A stretch of DNA of 23,401 nt. Source: a virus. Below are positions 1 through 6,719 of this stretch, one piece after another. The notes under the pieces are model-generated. The model saw nothing but the letters and a program-made list of their open reading frames with translations, did not search any database and was not told where the DNA came from. Position 1 is the stretch's first letter. Every line of letters starts with the position of its first letter. The translations under genes and the position numbers were made by a program. The stretch is taken from positions 1 to 23,401 of the IMG/VR virus record IMGVR_UViG_3300036398_001596; one strand, written 5' to 3'.

Positions 1-26
1 CATCTTTTTTGTTAGGGTTTATATCA

Positions 27-239
27 ATGTGGTTTGCATTGAGAATGGACTTTATGAGAACAAACGAATCAAAAATTAAGCAATCCATGATTGATATGGC
101 AAACCATTACAGCAGTAATCATAAAATTTGTAAGGAATTAAAAGATTACTCTCTCAATCAAATCAAGAATGGTCATTATGAATACATGGAAGTAATAGAT
201 GTAATTAAAAGGCAAAATAATGACAAAGCAAGAGCTTAA
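27..239 (+). CDS. small protein of unknown function
   Basis: A 70-residue charged, probably cytosolic protein that I do not recognise. The frame is open to the left edge, so the gene could begin outside the window, and a TTG lies at 9. I chose ATG 27 because GTTAGGG sits just upstream; the same ten bases (GTTAGGGTTT) precede the start of the large tail gene at 20714. ATGs at 45 and 54 are also possible. The product is mostly polar with K/R and N/Q residues, without signal peptide or clear membrane segment. Its end overlaps the next gene by 20 bases, suggesting translational coupling. Confidence 0.55.
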   Translation: MWFALRMDFMRTNESKIKQSMIDMANHYSSNHKICKELKDYSLNQIKNGHYEYMEVIDVIKRQNNDKARA

Positions 240-690
240 ATTAAAATCCATGTTAAACTACTACGAAGTAGAAATGGGTGGAAAAAAAGATGAAAAGATG
301 TCTAAAAAAGAATTACAAAGATTCTTAGACACCTTTAATCAAATACTTGATTTCTATATGCTTCAGGAAATAATGAAGAAGATTAAAGAAAATCGAGAAA
401 AAGATATAAAGGATGAAGAAGAAGATGATTTTATGATGCCACCATCAGATTTACCATTTTCGGAAGAAGATAAATTTGAAGATGAAATAAAGAATCCAGA
501 AAACTTTTTTGGTAAAAAAGATTTAACCGATAAAAATAAAAACTTCAATGATCCAATAGATACTGATATAAATAAATTTTTGAAATGGCTTACTATGATA
601 CTTTATACAGGTGACCATTCAGTTATCATCACCGAAGACAAATCAGGAATCAACATAAAATTGGTAAAAATAAATAAAGGTAAAAAATAA
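220..690 (+). CDS. acidic protein of unknown function
   Basis: A 156-residue, highly charged protein. Residues about 20-60 look helical with many K and E, residues about 60-100 form an acidic stretch rich in D and E (including a run of E/D near residue 67), and the last 40 residues look like a small ordered region (FLKWLTMILYTGDHSVII, then a K-rich end). No signal peptide. The start overlaps the preceding gene and thyX follows after 3 bases, so it sits in one transcription unit with nucleotide-metabolism genes. Function unknown; an acidic low-complexity middle of this kind is common in small phage regulatory or DNA-mimic proteins, but nothing here proves that. Confidence 0.7.
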   Translation: MTKQELKLKSMLNYYEVEMGGKKDEKMSKKELQRFLDTFNQILDFYMLQEIMKKIKENREKDIKDEEEDDFMMPPSDLPFSEEDKFEDEIKNPENFFGKKDLTDKNKNFNDPIDTDINKFLKWLTMILYTGDHSVIITEDKSGINIKLVKINKGKK

Positions 691-693
691 GTT

Positions 694-1377
694 ATGCTTT
701 CAAGTGAATTTAGAGACGCAGTAAGATTAGTTTCGATTACAAACCCATCAGAATTAGTTAAATTTTCTGAAAAAGGTAGAAAAAAAGTTTCACCCGAAGA
801 ATTGATTGTTTACATTGCTAGAGTAAGTAATCCAAATAATCAGATGAACATGGAGACTGCTCCAAAATTGATAAACTACTTAATTAAACACAAACATTGG
901 TCTCCATTTGAATTCGTAGATATGACAGTTGACATTGTTACTCGTAGAAGCATTGCAGCTCAAATTCTTCGTCATAAATCCTTTTCCTTCCAAGAATTTT
1001 CTCAAAGATATTCAACTGCTACAGAAATTCAGCCAATTGAATTGAGAAAACAGGGAAAGACAAATAGACAAAGTTCGGAAGAAATTATTTTAGATTCCAC
1101 ATTAAGTAAAATGGTAGATAACCATTTAGAAAAAAGTAAAGAGTTATATCAATACCTAATAGATGAAGGTGCATCAAGAGAAACTGCTCGTGATGTACTA
1201 CCATTGGCAACTGAAACAACAATGTATATGAAAGGTTCTGTTCGTAGTTGGATTCATTATTTGGAACTTCGTTGTTCACCAGATACCCAAAAAGAACATA
1301 GAGAAATTGCAGAAGGAATAAAATCAATTTTTGTTAATCAATTTCCGAACATTTCGGAAGCATTAAATTGGAAATAA
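694..1377 (+). CDS. thyX: flavin-dependent thymidylate synthase ThyX
   Basis: Converts dUMP to dTMP using FAD, NAD(P)H and methylenetetrahydrofolate, supplying thymidylate for phage DNA synthesis. At 227 residues it has normal family length. The ThyX signature RHR-x7-S appears as RHK at residues 93-95 with Ser103, followed by QRYS at 104-107; the third signature position is Lys instead of the usual Arg. The C-terminal part has the conserved ARDVLPLATET and ...SWIHYLELR...EHREIAE stretches that form the nucleotide and flavin site. ATG 694 gives the full N-terminus; only a weak AAAGG lies upstream. It replaces the ThyA-type enzyme of phage T4. Identification is firm on motif grounds. Confidence 0.95.
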   Translation: MLSSEFRDAVRLVSITNPSELVKFSEKGRKKVSPEELIVYIARVSNPNNQMNMETAPKLINYLIKHKHWSPFEFVDMTVDIVTRRSIAAQILRHKSFSFQEFSQRYSTATEIQPIELRKQGKTNRQSSEEIILDSTLSKMVDNHLEKSKELYQYLIDEGASRETARDVLPLATETTMYMKGSVRSWIHYLELRCSPDTQKEHREIAEGIKSIFVNQFPNISEALNWK

Positions 1378-1395
1378 TTTTTAAGGAAATAAAAT

Positions 1396-1941
1396 ATGGA
1401 TTACTCAAAATTTGCTTTATTTTTAAACCAAAAATACGAAACATCAAGAGAAATTATTTTTCTTGGTATAGGCAATCACGAATCTGTACTACACTTTGGT
1501 GCGTGCGAAGAAGGATTGAATTTTATAGATGTGTTAGATCAATTTGAATTGGACATACAATACACAGCAGTTGATATAAAAGACGAAGTTAAAACACTTT
1601 TTTCTGATTTTGAGCCTCAACATAGAACTCATACATGGATTTCTACACAAGAATCGATGCAGGAGTTTATAGATAATATAGATAATCAAAAATACCACTG
1701 GACAATATTGACTGGTGTTTTTGATAAACCACTTTATAGTGAAAGACAATATCAATTTATAGATACTGTGATAAAGTCTTGTAAAGAATTTTCAAATAAT
1801 GTTGTATTTACATTGAACATAAACAAGAGTACACACTTTGAATATAGTATAATTTATTTAGTTTCACATTTTTGTGGTCAATACGAAAAAGTTACTGTAA
1901 AGAAAATAGACAATGATAATTACATTTTTCACATTTATTGA
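1396..1941 (+). CDS. Rossmann-fold protein, possible SAM-dependent methyltransferase-like
   Basis: A 181-residue protein with the alternating strand/helix pattern of a class I methyltransferase: a glycine-containing first strand (EIIFLGIGNH, residues 19-28), an acidic end of a second strand (YTAVDIKDEV, 56-65), a fourth-strand-like WTILTGVFDK (102-111), then a helix and strand NNVVFTLN (134-141). The first loop is GIGNHES rather than the usual GxGxG, so SAM binding is uncertain and it may be a degenerate or non-catalytic member. A strong TTTTTAAGGA ribosome binding site precedes ATG 1396. It follows thyX by 18 bases. Substrate unknown; nucleotide-binding fold is inferred, activity is not established. 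Confidence 0.6.
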   Translation: MDYSKFALFLNQKYETSREIIFLGIGNHESVLHFGACEEGLNFIDVLDQFELDIQYTAVDIKDEVKTLFSDFEPQHRTHTWISTQESMQEFIDNIDNQKYHWTILTGVFDKPLYSERQYQFIDTVIKSCKEFSNNVVFTLNINKSTHFEYSIIYLVSHFCGQYEKVTVKKIDNDNYIFHIY

Positions 1942-1959
1942 TTTTTAAGGAGCAAGGTT

Positions 1960-2241
1960 ATGTTAGAAGAAATTTTAGAAATAGTATTACGATCGGTAGT
2001 GCCGTTTTTAGTTGGTGCGGTTGGTGTTTGGTTGTACTATCGAAATAAGTTTACGGAAGTATTGACTGAATTAGAAGATAAAAAAGTAATCATCAAAACT
2101 ATCCACGAACACGCTGATGAAATAGAAAGACATAATGTTAAGAAGGTTACAAAGGAACATAATGCAAAAGTTTCTAAAGCAACAAAGAAAGAAAAAACTG
2201 TTGAGAAACCAAAAAGAAAATATAAAAAACAAAGTATTTAA
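1960..2241 (+). CDS. small single-helix membrane protein with basic tail
   Basis: A 93-residue protein with one hydrophobic segment at residues about 8-27 (VLRSVVPFLVGAVGVWLYY), a short helical stretch, then a very basic tail from about residue 55 (KKVTK, KKEK, KPKRKYKK). The expected topology is a short outer N-terminus and a cytoplasmic, lysine-rich C-terminus that could contact membrane phospholipid or nucleic acid. Preceded by a strong TTTTTAAGGAG site. It is the last gene before a 62-base gap. A spanin, holin accessory or replication-anchor role is conceivable, but I recognise no family. Confidence 0.7.
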   Translation: MLEEILEIVLRSVVPFLVGAVGVWLYYRNKFTEVLTELEDKKVIIKTIHEHADEIERHNVKKVTKEHNAKVSKATKKEKTVEKPKRKYKKQSI

Positions 2242-2247
2242 TGATGT

Positions 2248-2277
2248 TTTGTCATATTTATAGGAAGATTATCTTTC
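2248..2277 (+). promoter_or_regulatory. candidate Bacteroidota-type promoter
   Basis: TTTG at 2248-2251 followed after 18 bases by TATCTTTC at 2270-2277, close to the known Bacteroidota pattern of TTTG plus TAnnTTTG (last base differs). It would start transcription a few bases downstream and give a leader of about 20 bases before the FISUMP gene. The CATATTTATAG element at 2253-2263 lies inside the spacer. Pattern-based only. Confidence 0.3.
2253..2263. promoter_or_regulatory. recurrent CATATTTATAG element, copy 1
   Basis: CATATTTATAG in the gap before the FISUMP gene. The same 11 bases recur at 7480-7490 and nine of them at 4523-4531. The minus-strand reading contains TATAAATA, the T4 late promoter core, although no gene is seen on that strand. 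Role unknown. Confidence 0.3.
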
Positions 2278-2303
2278 ACTTTGATAAAACATAGGAGAAT
2301 TTA

Positions 2304-2924
2304 ATGGCTATTGTTCAAATCGGTTCACAATATTGGGTAAAAGAAAATTTAGCCGCAGAATCATTTCAAGACGGAACACCTATTGCAGAAATATCTTCTT
2401 CTGAACAATGGGAAGAATATGGACAGTCTGGAACACCAGGATGGTGTTATTACAATTTTGATGAAAGCAATGAAGAAGAATATGGTAAACTATACAATTA
2501 TTATGTAGTATCTTCATCCAAAAGTATTGCACCAACTGGATATAGAGTACCTACCGAAACTGATTGGAATTCACTAATTGCATACGCTGGTGGTGAAAAG
2601 TTAGGTGGTCATTCCATGAAAAATACTAAAAACTGGTTGACATTAAATAGAACACCAGGAAATGGTACAAATCAAAGTCAATTCACAGGTAATCCAGGTG
2701 GATATATTAAAGAGAATGGTGAACAATTTGATTATGGTTGGAGTGCAAATTATTGGTCAGCCACTACATCAAGTTTAACTACTGCTAAATCTGTTAGATT
2801 GTATTGGTCTAATAAAAATGCTATAAAATTAGATACACCAAAGTCAATGGGATTATCAATAAGATTGATAGTAAGTGGTACTTATGAAGGTGATTCAGAC
2901 TATAACCCAACACAAGATTTTTAA
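2304..2924 (+). CDS. stand-alone FISUMP-domain protein (C-type-lectin-like), possible host-recognition protein
   Basis: The 206 residues form essentially one Fibrobacter succinogenes major paralogous (FISUMP, TIGR02145) domain. Visible landmarks in order: IGSQYWVKENL (6-16), GWCYYNFD (46-53), YGKLYNYY (60-67), GYRVPTETDW (79-88), FTGNPGGY (127-134), YWSAT (150-154) and GLSIRLI (183-189). The family has a C-type-lectin-like fold. Bacterial copies are usually exported; this one has no signal peptide or lipobox, which suits a virion protein. TAGGAG precedes ATG 2304. It lies outside the tail block, next to a lipoprotein gene. Binding to host surface is inferred from the fold; domain assignment is confident. 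Confidence 0.85.
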   Translation: MAIVQIGSQYWVKENLAAESFQDGTPIAEISSSEQWEEYGQSGTPGWCYYNFDESNEEEYGKLYNYYVVSSSKSIAPTGYRVPTETDWNSLIAYAGGEKLGGHSMKNTKNWLTLNRTPGNGTNQSQFTGNPGGYIKENGEQFDYGWSANYWSATTSSLTTAKSVRLYWSNKNAIKLDTPKSMGLSIRLIVSGTYEGDSDYNPTQDF

Positions 2925-2936
2925 TTTGGAGTTTTT

Positions 2937-3467
2937 ATGAAAAAGTTTTTATTGTTAGTAATTGCAAGTGTATCGATGGTAGTAATTGGATGTAATGAAA
3001 ATCCATTACCAACATCAGATACAACAATTTTTGAAAAGAGAACACCTGTTCAAAAAGATACTGTAAAAAGACGCATTCCTATTGAACAAGTATTGCCATG
3101 TTTGGGATTGACACGAGAACAAGATAGTGTAATAAGATTGATTCTCAAAGAATCAAAGGTTTGTGAAATTGAATGTAAAAAAGAATTTCAAGAATCAATT
3201 AAAATACTTCGTGAAGATTATCAATCTAAATTACAAAAATATCGCGGTGTTGAAAAAACAGATGAAATAAAAAAAGAAATTGAAATAATTACTTTTGAAT
3301 TTCGTCAAACACAAAGAGATTTGGAAAAAGAATATAAATTAAAAATGGCAGAATGTGTAAAAAATACACATACTTACATCGAGACTTTATTAAGAAAAGA
3401 CCAACTCACACTTTGGAATCTTTGGAAGGCAACTGGTAAAGTTCCATGTGATAGAGTTAAACCTTAA
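2937..3467 (+). CDS. lipoprotein with LTxxQ-like motifs (Spy/CpxP-like)
   Basis: A 176-residue exported lipoprotein. Residues 1-18 are a typical signal peptide (MKKFLLLVIA...) ending in a lipobox VIGC, with Cys19 the expected acylated residue. After a Pro/Thr linker comes LGLTREQ (56-62) matching the LTxxQ motif of Spy/CpxP periplasmic proteins, a long charged helical region (about 63-140), and LLRKDQ (151-156), a second, diverged LTxxQ-like motif. Five further cysteines (55, 76, 80, 140, 171) could form disulfides. TTGGAG precedes the start and the gene ends just before a strong terminator. A periplasmic chaperone-like or superinfection-exclusion role is plausible but inferred. Confidence 0.8.
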   Translation: MKKFLLLVIASVSMVVIGCNENPLPTSDTTIFEKRTPVQKDTVKRRIPIEQVLPCLGLTREQDSVIRLILKESKVCEIECKKEFQESIKILREDYQSKLQKYRGVEKTDEIKKEIEIITFEFRQTQRDLEKEYKLKMAECVKNTHTYIETLLRKDQLTLWNLWKATGKVPCDRVKP

Positions 3468-3502
3468 TCCATGTTCGGAATGGAAAGGGTAAACCCCTAA
3501 TG

Positions 3503-3528
3503 ACCCCTACAAATTGTAGGGGTTTTTT
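3503..3528 (+). terminator. intrinsic terminator
   Basis: An 8-bp stem ACCCCTAC / GTAGGGGT around a five-base AAATT loop, followed by a run of six T. It closes the transcription unit ending with the lipoprotein gene and insulates uvdE. It is the only convincing intrinsic terminator seen in the window. Confidence 0.92.
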
Positions 3529-3535
3529 ATTTTGC

Positions 3536-3566
3536 TTTGATCACATTCATAAATTTTGTATATTGG
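3536..3566 (+). promoter_or_regulatory. candidate promoter of uvdE (Bacteroidota-type)
   Basis: TTTG at 3536-3539, 19-base spacer, then TATATTGG at 3559-3566, one base away from TAnnTTTG. It lies between the terminator and uvdE. Transcription would begin about 25 bases upstream of ATG 3598. Overlapping TATATT sequences could also be read as a sigma70 -10 box. Confidence 0.35.
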
Positions 3567-3597
3567 TATATTATTCATTAAACATTAACGCCAACCT

Positions 3598-4503
3598 ATG
3601 AAACTCGGATATGCCTGTATTAACATGACTTTATCAAAAGATAAAATCACTACTAACCGTTCCATGATTAAAAAAACATTTCTACAAAAAGGTTTGGACT
3701 ATTGTTCTGAACTTGCATATCTGAATGTTGTTGATATGGAACGAATTATCAAGTGGAATGTCCAAACTGGTATTTACTTCTTCCGCACATCGTCTAATGT
3801 ATTTCCTTGGGGTTCCGAATATGACTTGGAAACACTACCAGATATTGACAAAATTAAAATTGTTCTCAAACGAATTGGTGATTATGCAAACGAACACGGT
3901 GTCCGTCTGACTTGTCATCCTGGACCCTTCAATGTTCTATGTTCACCCAATCCTAATGTTGTTAAGAATACAATCGTTGATTTAGAATTACATGGTAAAG
4001 TATTTGATATGATGGGTTTGTCTCATACCCCTTACAACAAAATCAATATACATTGTAACGGTGTTTATGGTGACAAAATCGCTTCTCTTAATCGTTGGTG
4101 TCAAAACTTCCAACTTCTATCTGATAGTGTAAAATCTCGTTTGACTATCGAGAATGATGACAAGGCAAGTATGTACTCTGTAAAAGACCTCATTAAAGTA
4201 CATGAATGTGTTGGTATTCCTATCGTCTTTGACTATCATCACCACCAATTTTGTACCGGAGATTTATCTGAACAACAAGCACTTGAACTTGCAATTTCAA
4301 CATGGTCAGACGGTATTACACCTGCCGTTCATTATTCTTCATCAAGACTGAAAGAAACAAATAATCCCAAAGAAAAACCTCAATCACACGCTGATTACAT
4401 ATTAGAAAAAATCAACACATACGGACATGATGTTGATATTATGTTAGAATGTAAAGCAAAAGAATTAGCCCTCAAACAATACCTTACAGAATACGGTATT
4501 TAA
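3598..4503 (+). CDS. uvsE: UV damage endonuclease (UvdE/UvsE family)
   Basis: A 301-residue TIM-barrel endonuclease that nicks DNA 5' to UV photoproducts, starting an excision repair independent of UvrABC. Family marks in order: GYACINMTL (4-12), FFRTSS (61-66), HPGPFNVL (107-114) with His107, IHCNG with His152, TIENDD with Glu185, FDYHHH (211-216) with Asp212 and His215, VHYSSS with His245, SHADYI with His264, and LECKAKE with Glu284 and Lys286/288. These line up with the metal-binding and catalytic residues expected of the family. No GGAG site precedes ATG 3598. Arginine codons are mostly CGN (7 of 8), unlike the AGA-rich neighbours, and C-ending codons are frequent. Its own terminator-bounded unit suggests recent or independent acquisition. 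Confidence 0.93.
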   Translation: MKLGYACINMTLSKDKITTNRSMIKKTFLQKGLDYCSELAYLNVVDMERIIKWNVQTGIYFFRTSSNVFPWGSEYDLETLPDIDKIKIVLKRIGDYANEHGVRLTCHPGPFNVLCSPNPNVVKNTIVDLELHGKVFDMMGLSHTPYNKINIHCNGVYGDKIASLNRWCQNFQLLSDSVKSRLTIENDDKASMYSVKDLIKVHECVGIPIVFDYHHHQFCTGDLSEQQALELAISTWSDGITPAVHYSSSRLKETNNPKEKPQSHADYILEKINTYGHDVDIMLECKAKELALKQYLTEYGI

Positions 4504-4519
4504 CCCCAAAATCCCAAAA

Positions 4520-4549
4520 GTTCATATTTATCTGTATGTATTTATGAAC
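4520..4549. repeat. short inverted repeat in intergenic gap
   Basis: GTTCATA at 4520-4526 pairs with TATGAAC at 4543-4549 across a 16-base AT-rich loop, in the 62-base gap between uvdE and the membrane protein gene. There is no following T run, so it is unlikely to be a terminator. It includes the CATATTTAT element at 4523-4531. An operator or RNA processing site is possible. Confidence 0.45.
4523..4531. promoter_or_regulatory. recurrent CATATTTAT element, copy 2
   Basis: Shares nine bases with the elements at 2253 and 7480 and sits 34 bases upstream of ATG 4566, inside the left part of an inverted repeat. Role unknown. Confidence 0.25.
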
Positions 4550-4565
4550 AATGATTGGGATATAA

Positions 4566-5654
4566 ATGTCATACAAATTATTCTCTCTGAAAAATCTAAT
4601 CTGGTTTTGTGCTATCGGATTAGCAGTATTTTCAGGTTACTACTCTGTTTACGGTATATCTAAATTATTTTCTGGTGGTTCTTGGTCAATCGTGGGGATG
4701 GCCGGAATGTTAGAATTTTCAAAATTAGTGGTTATCACATTCCTACATGACCACTATAAAACTCTCAAAACCGCTTTTAAAGTATATCTAATGTCTTCCG
4801 CTGTTATTCTTATGATATTAACATCGGTTGGTGTTTATGGGTATCTTACCAATTCTTATCAAGAAACCGCAAAAGAAATATACGAAACACAAAATAAGAT
4901 TGTGTTGATTGATAAAAAGAAAGAAATCTTCCTTGAACAAAAATCACAAATAGATACTCTTGTAAAACAAAAGGGAGAGAGAATATCATCTTATGATCAA
5001 TTAAGATTATCACAAGAAAATTCTCTGAATAATCAATTAACACAGAAGAAGGGTACAAAGGGTCTACAAAAAAATATCCAATCTGTTGATAATTCAACTC
5101 AAACATTAAACAAAGAAATATCGGAACTAAATCAAAAATCTATTGGTTTATCTGATAGTGTTGCTAAATTAGAACAAGAAAAATTAGTTCTTGAAAATTC
5201 AACATTTACATCTGAAATAGGACCATTACTTTATTTGAGTAGATTGACAGGTGCTCCTATGGACATCATTGTAAACTGGTTCATATTAGTATTAGTTTCA
5301 GTATTTGATCCACTTGCAGTTAGTTTGGTTATTGCAGCAAATCATTTGAGACACAAGGAATTAGAAAAACAAATTCCACCAGAAGATGATAATTCTCCAC
5401 CACCATCTAAAAAAGAAGAAATTACGGAAGATGTTATAGAAGTTTCGATACCACCCCAAGAAATAAAATCAACGGTAGAAACACAAATAACTGATGCAGT
5501 TACGATAAATAAAAAACAAAAAAATAAAAAAGAAAAAAAACCTTTGGCAGTTACGGAAGAAAATGTTATATTTGATGAAGAAGAAATTCAAAGGGCATTT
5601 TACGAAGAACAACCTAAACCCGATTTGGGATATAGACGAGGTATATCTTTGTAA
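4566..5654 (+). CDS. membrane protein with four helices and a long coiled coil
   Basis: A 362-residue integral membrane protein of unknown function. Hydrophobic segments lie at about 8-31, 41-61, 72-94 and 234-258. Between the third and fourth is a long Q/K/E-rich coiled coil (about 97-216), and the C-terminal 100 residues are a charged, proline- and lysine-rich cytoplasmic-type tail. The fourth helix contains VFDPLAVSLVIAAN, a stretch I associate with coil-containing membrane proteins of other T4-like phages, from memory rather than search. With four crossings the coiled coil would lie on the far side of the membrane from the tail if helices 1-3 place it there. No strong ribosome binding site; GGGA lies 6 bases upstream. 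Confidence 0.8.
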   Translation: MSYKLFSLKNLIWFCAIGLAVFSGYYSVYGISKLFSGGSWSIVGMAGMLEFSKLVVITFLHDHYKTLKTAFKVYLMSSAVILMILTSVGVYGYLTNSYQETAKEIYETQNKIVLIDKKKEIFLEQKSQIDTLVKQKGERISSYDQLRLSQENSLNNQLTQKKGTKGLQKNIQSVDNSTQTLNKEISELNQKSIGLSDSVAKLEQEKLVLENSTFTSEIGPLLYLSRLTGAPMDIIVNWFILVLVSVFDPLAVSLVIAANHLRHKELEKQIPPEDDNSPPPSKKEEITEDVIEVSIPPQEIKSTVETQITDAVTINKKQKNKKEKKPLAVTEENVIFDEEEIQRAFYEEQPKPDLGYRRGISL

Positions 5655-5689
5655 TATGCCATTATTATATTTTAACAAGGAGTTCCGAT

Positions 5690-6349
5690 ATGAACGAATT
5701 TTACGATGGTGATGATGTTACCGAAGAAAAGGTAGTAAACAATAAATCAAAAGAAAGTGAAAGTGATATTCCTGTTAGATGGAAAGAAGCAACTACACAG
5801 ATGGATTATGGAATTGATGTTCAAGCATCTTCCGTTTTGTTATTCGGTGAGATAATGGATGGTTCCTTGTATGATATTATTACTCGTATTCGTGCAATAC
5901 TACACATGAGAAAGGATGATCATAAAAATGATCCAATTAACCTTATCATAAATTCAGATGGTGGTTCTGTATATGAAGCACTTGGTATTATTGACTATAT
6001 TCAAAGTCTTGATGTTAAGGTAAATACTATTTGTAGAGGCAGAGCAATGTCTGCTGCTGCTCTAATTCTTTGTGCAGGAACTGGTATTCGTGCAGCTTCT
6101 CAATTCTCAACAATAATGTTCCATGAAATTAGTTCAGATATTTACGGTAAATCATCGGACATGAAGGCGAATGTTCAACACATGGAAAAATTGGAAGAAA
6201 TACTTTTAGAAATATTGAAATCAAATTCAAACAAAGACATAGAGTTTTGGAAAAATGTTACAATAAAAGACTATTATATCACACCAACCGATGCATTGAA
6301 TCTTGGAGTTATAGATGCAATAATTCCTCCAAAACACAAGAGAGGTTGA
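5690..6349 (+). CDS. ClpP-like serine peptidase
   Basis: A 219-residue ClpP-fold peptidase. After an acidic N-terminal extension of about 40 residues, the core shows an oxyanion-loop GGS (91-93), the nucleophile in GRAMSAAAL (Ser121), the catalytic His in MFHE (His145) and an Asp in KDYYIT (Asp194) followed by the usual A-x-x-x-GVID end. The full triad is present, so it is probably active. AAGGAG at 5677-5682 is a good site for ATG 5690. In phages such enzymes serve as prohead proteases or cut scaffold or other proteins, but no capsid or portal gene lies nearby, so the substrate is unknown; it might also associate with a host Clp ATPase. Confidence 0.9.
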   Translation: MNEFYDGDDVTEEKVVNNKSKESESDIPVRWKEATTQMDYGIDVQASSVLLFGEIMDGSLYDIITRIRAILHMRKDDHKNDPINLIINSDGGSVYEALGIIDYIQSLDVKVNTICRGRAMSAAALILCAGTGIRAASQFSTIMFHEISSDIYGKSSDMKANVQHMEKLEEILLEILKSNSNKDIEFWKNVTIKDYYITPTDALNLGVIDAIIPPKHKRG

Positions 6350-6350
6350 T

Positions 6351-6719
6351 ATGGTATTAACAATAATTTTATTATCAATATGTTTGGGTATATCTATTTT
6401 TGTTAATGTTAATTTAACAAGAAAGTTTGAACAGTTGGACCAAATGGCACAAGAAAGTGTTGATACACTATTAGAAAATGAAAAGTTTTTAACCGAATTA
6501 AGAAATAGAGTACGGTCACAACAATCATATTTAAGACAATTAGATAGGATTGGTTCATTTGAGTCAGACGATGAAACAGGATATTTCTTCAAAGAAATGA
6601 AAGATATTATGAATGATATTGCAGTTTACTTTGGTGAAAATCCAATAGACGATGAAAAGAAGAGTATTCTCGAAAGACCAAAATTTGATGCAACATTTGA
6701 AAAGGACTATTATTTATGA
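6351..6719 (+). CDS. small membrane-anchored coiled-coil protein
   Basis: A 122-residue protein with an N-terminal hydrophobic segment (residues 2-22), a helical coiled-coil-like stretch (about 24-65) and a motif GSFESDDETGYFF (68-80) followed by a helix KEMKDIMNDI. I have the impression that similar GSFE-DDE-G-FF stretches occur in small proteins of other T4-like phages, but function is not known to me. The start follows the ClpP-like stop by one base with GAGG just upstream, so the pair is translationally coupled. The end overlaps the sigma factor gene by 4 bases. Confidence 0.78.
   Translation: MVLTIILLSICLGISIFVNVNLTRKFEQLDQMAQESVDTLLENEKFLTELRNRVRSQQSYLRQLDRIGSFESDDETGYFFKEMKDIMNDIAVYFGENPIDDEKKSILERPKFDATFEKDYYL

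Noticed and set aside
9-26. TTG at 9 as the start of the first gene
   Set aside because: GTTAGGG lies downstream of it and fits ATG 27; a start outside the window cannot be excluded.
567-574. TATAAATA as a T4-type late promoter for thyX
   Set aside because: It is inside a coding region 120 bases upstream, and similar strings occur by chance in many genes of this AT-rich DNA (for example near 9221, 14306 and 19841).
2304-2924. Complete diversity-generating retroelement
   Set aside because: No reverse transcriptase gene and no template repeat were seen in the window.
3481-3507. A second hairpin using the first ACCCCTAA copy with the upstream GGGT
   Set aside because: Stem is short and lacks a T run; the hairpin at 3503-3528 explains termination.
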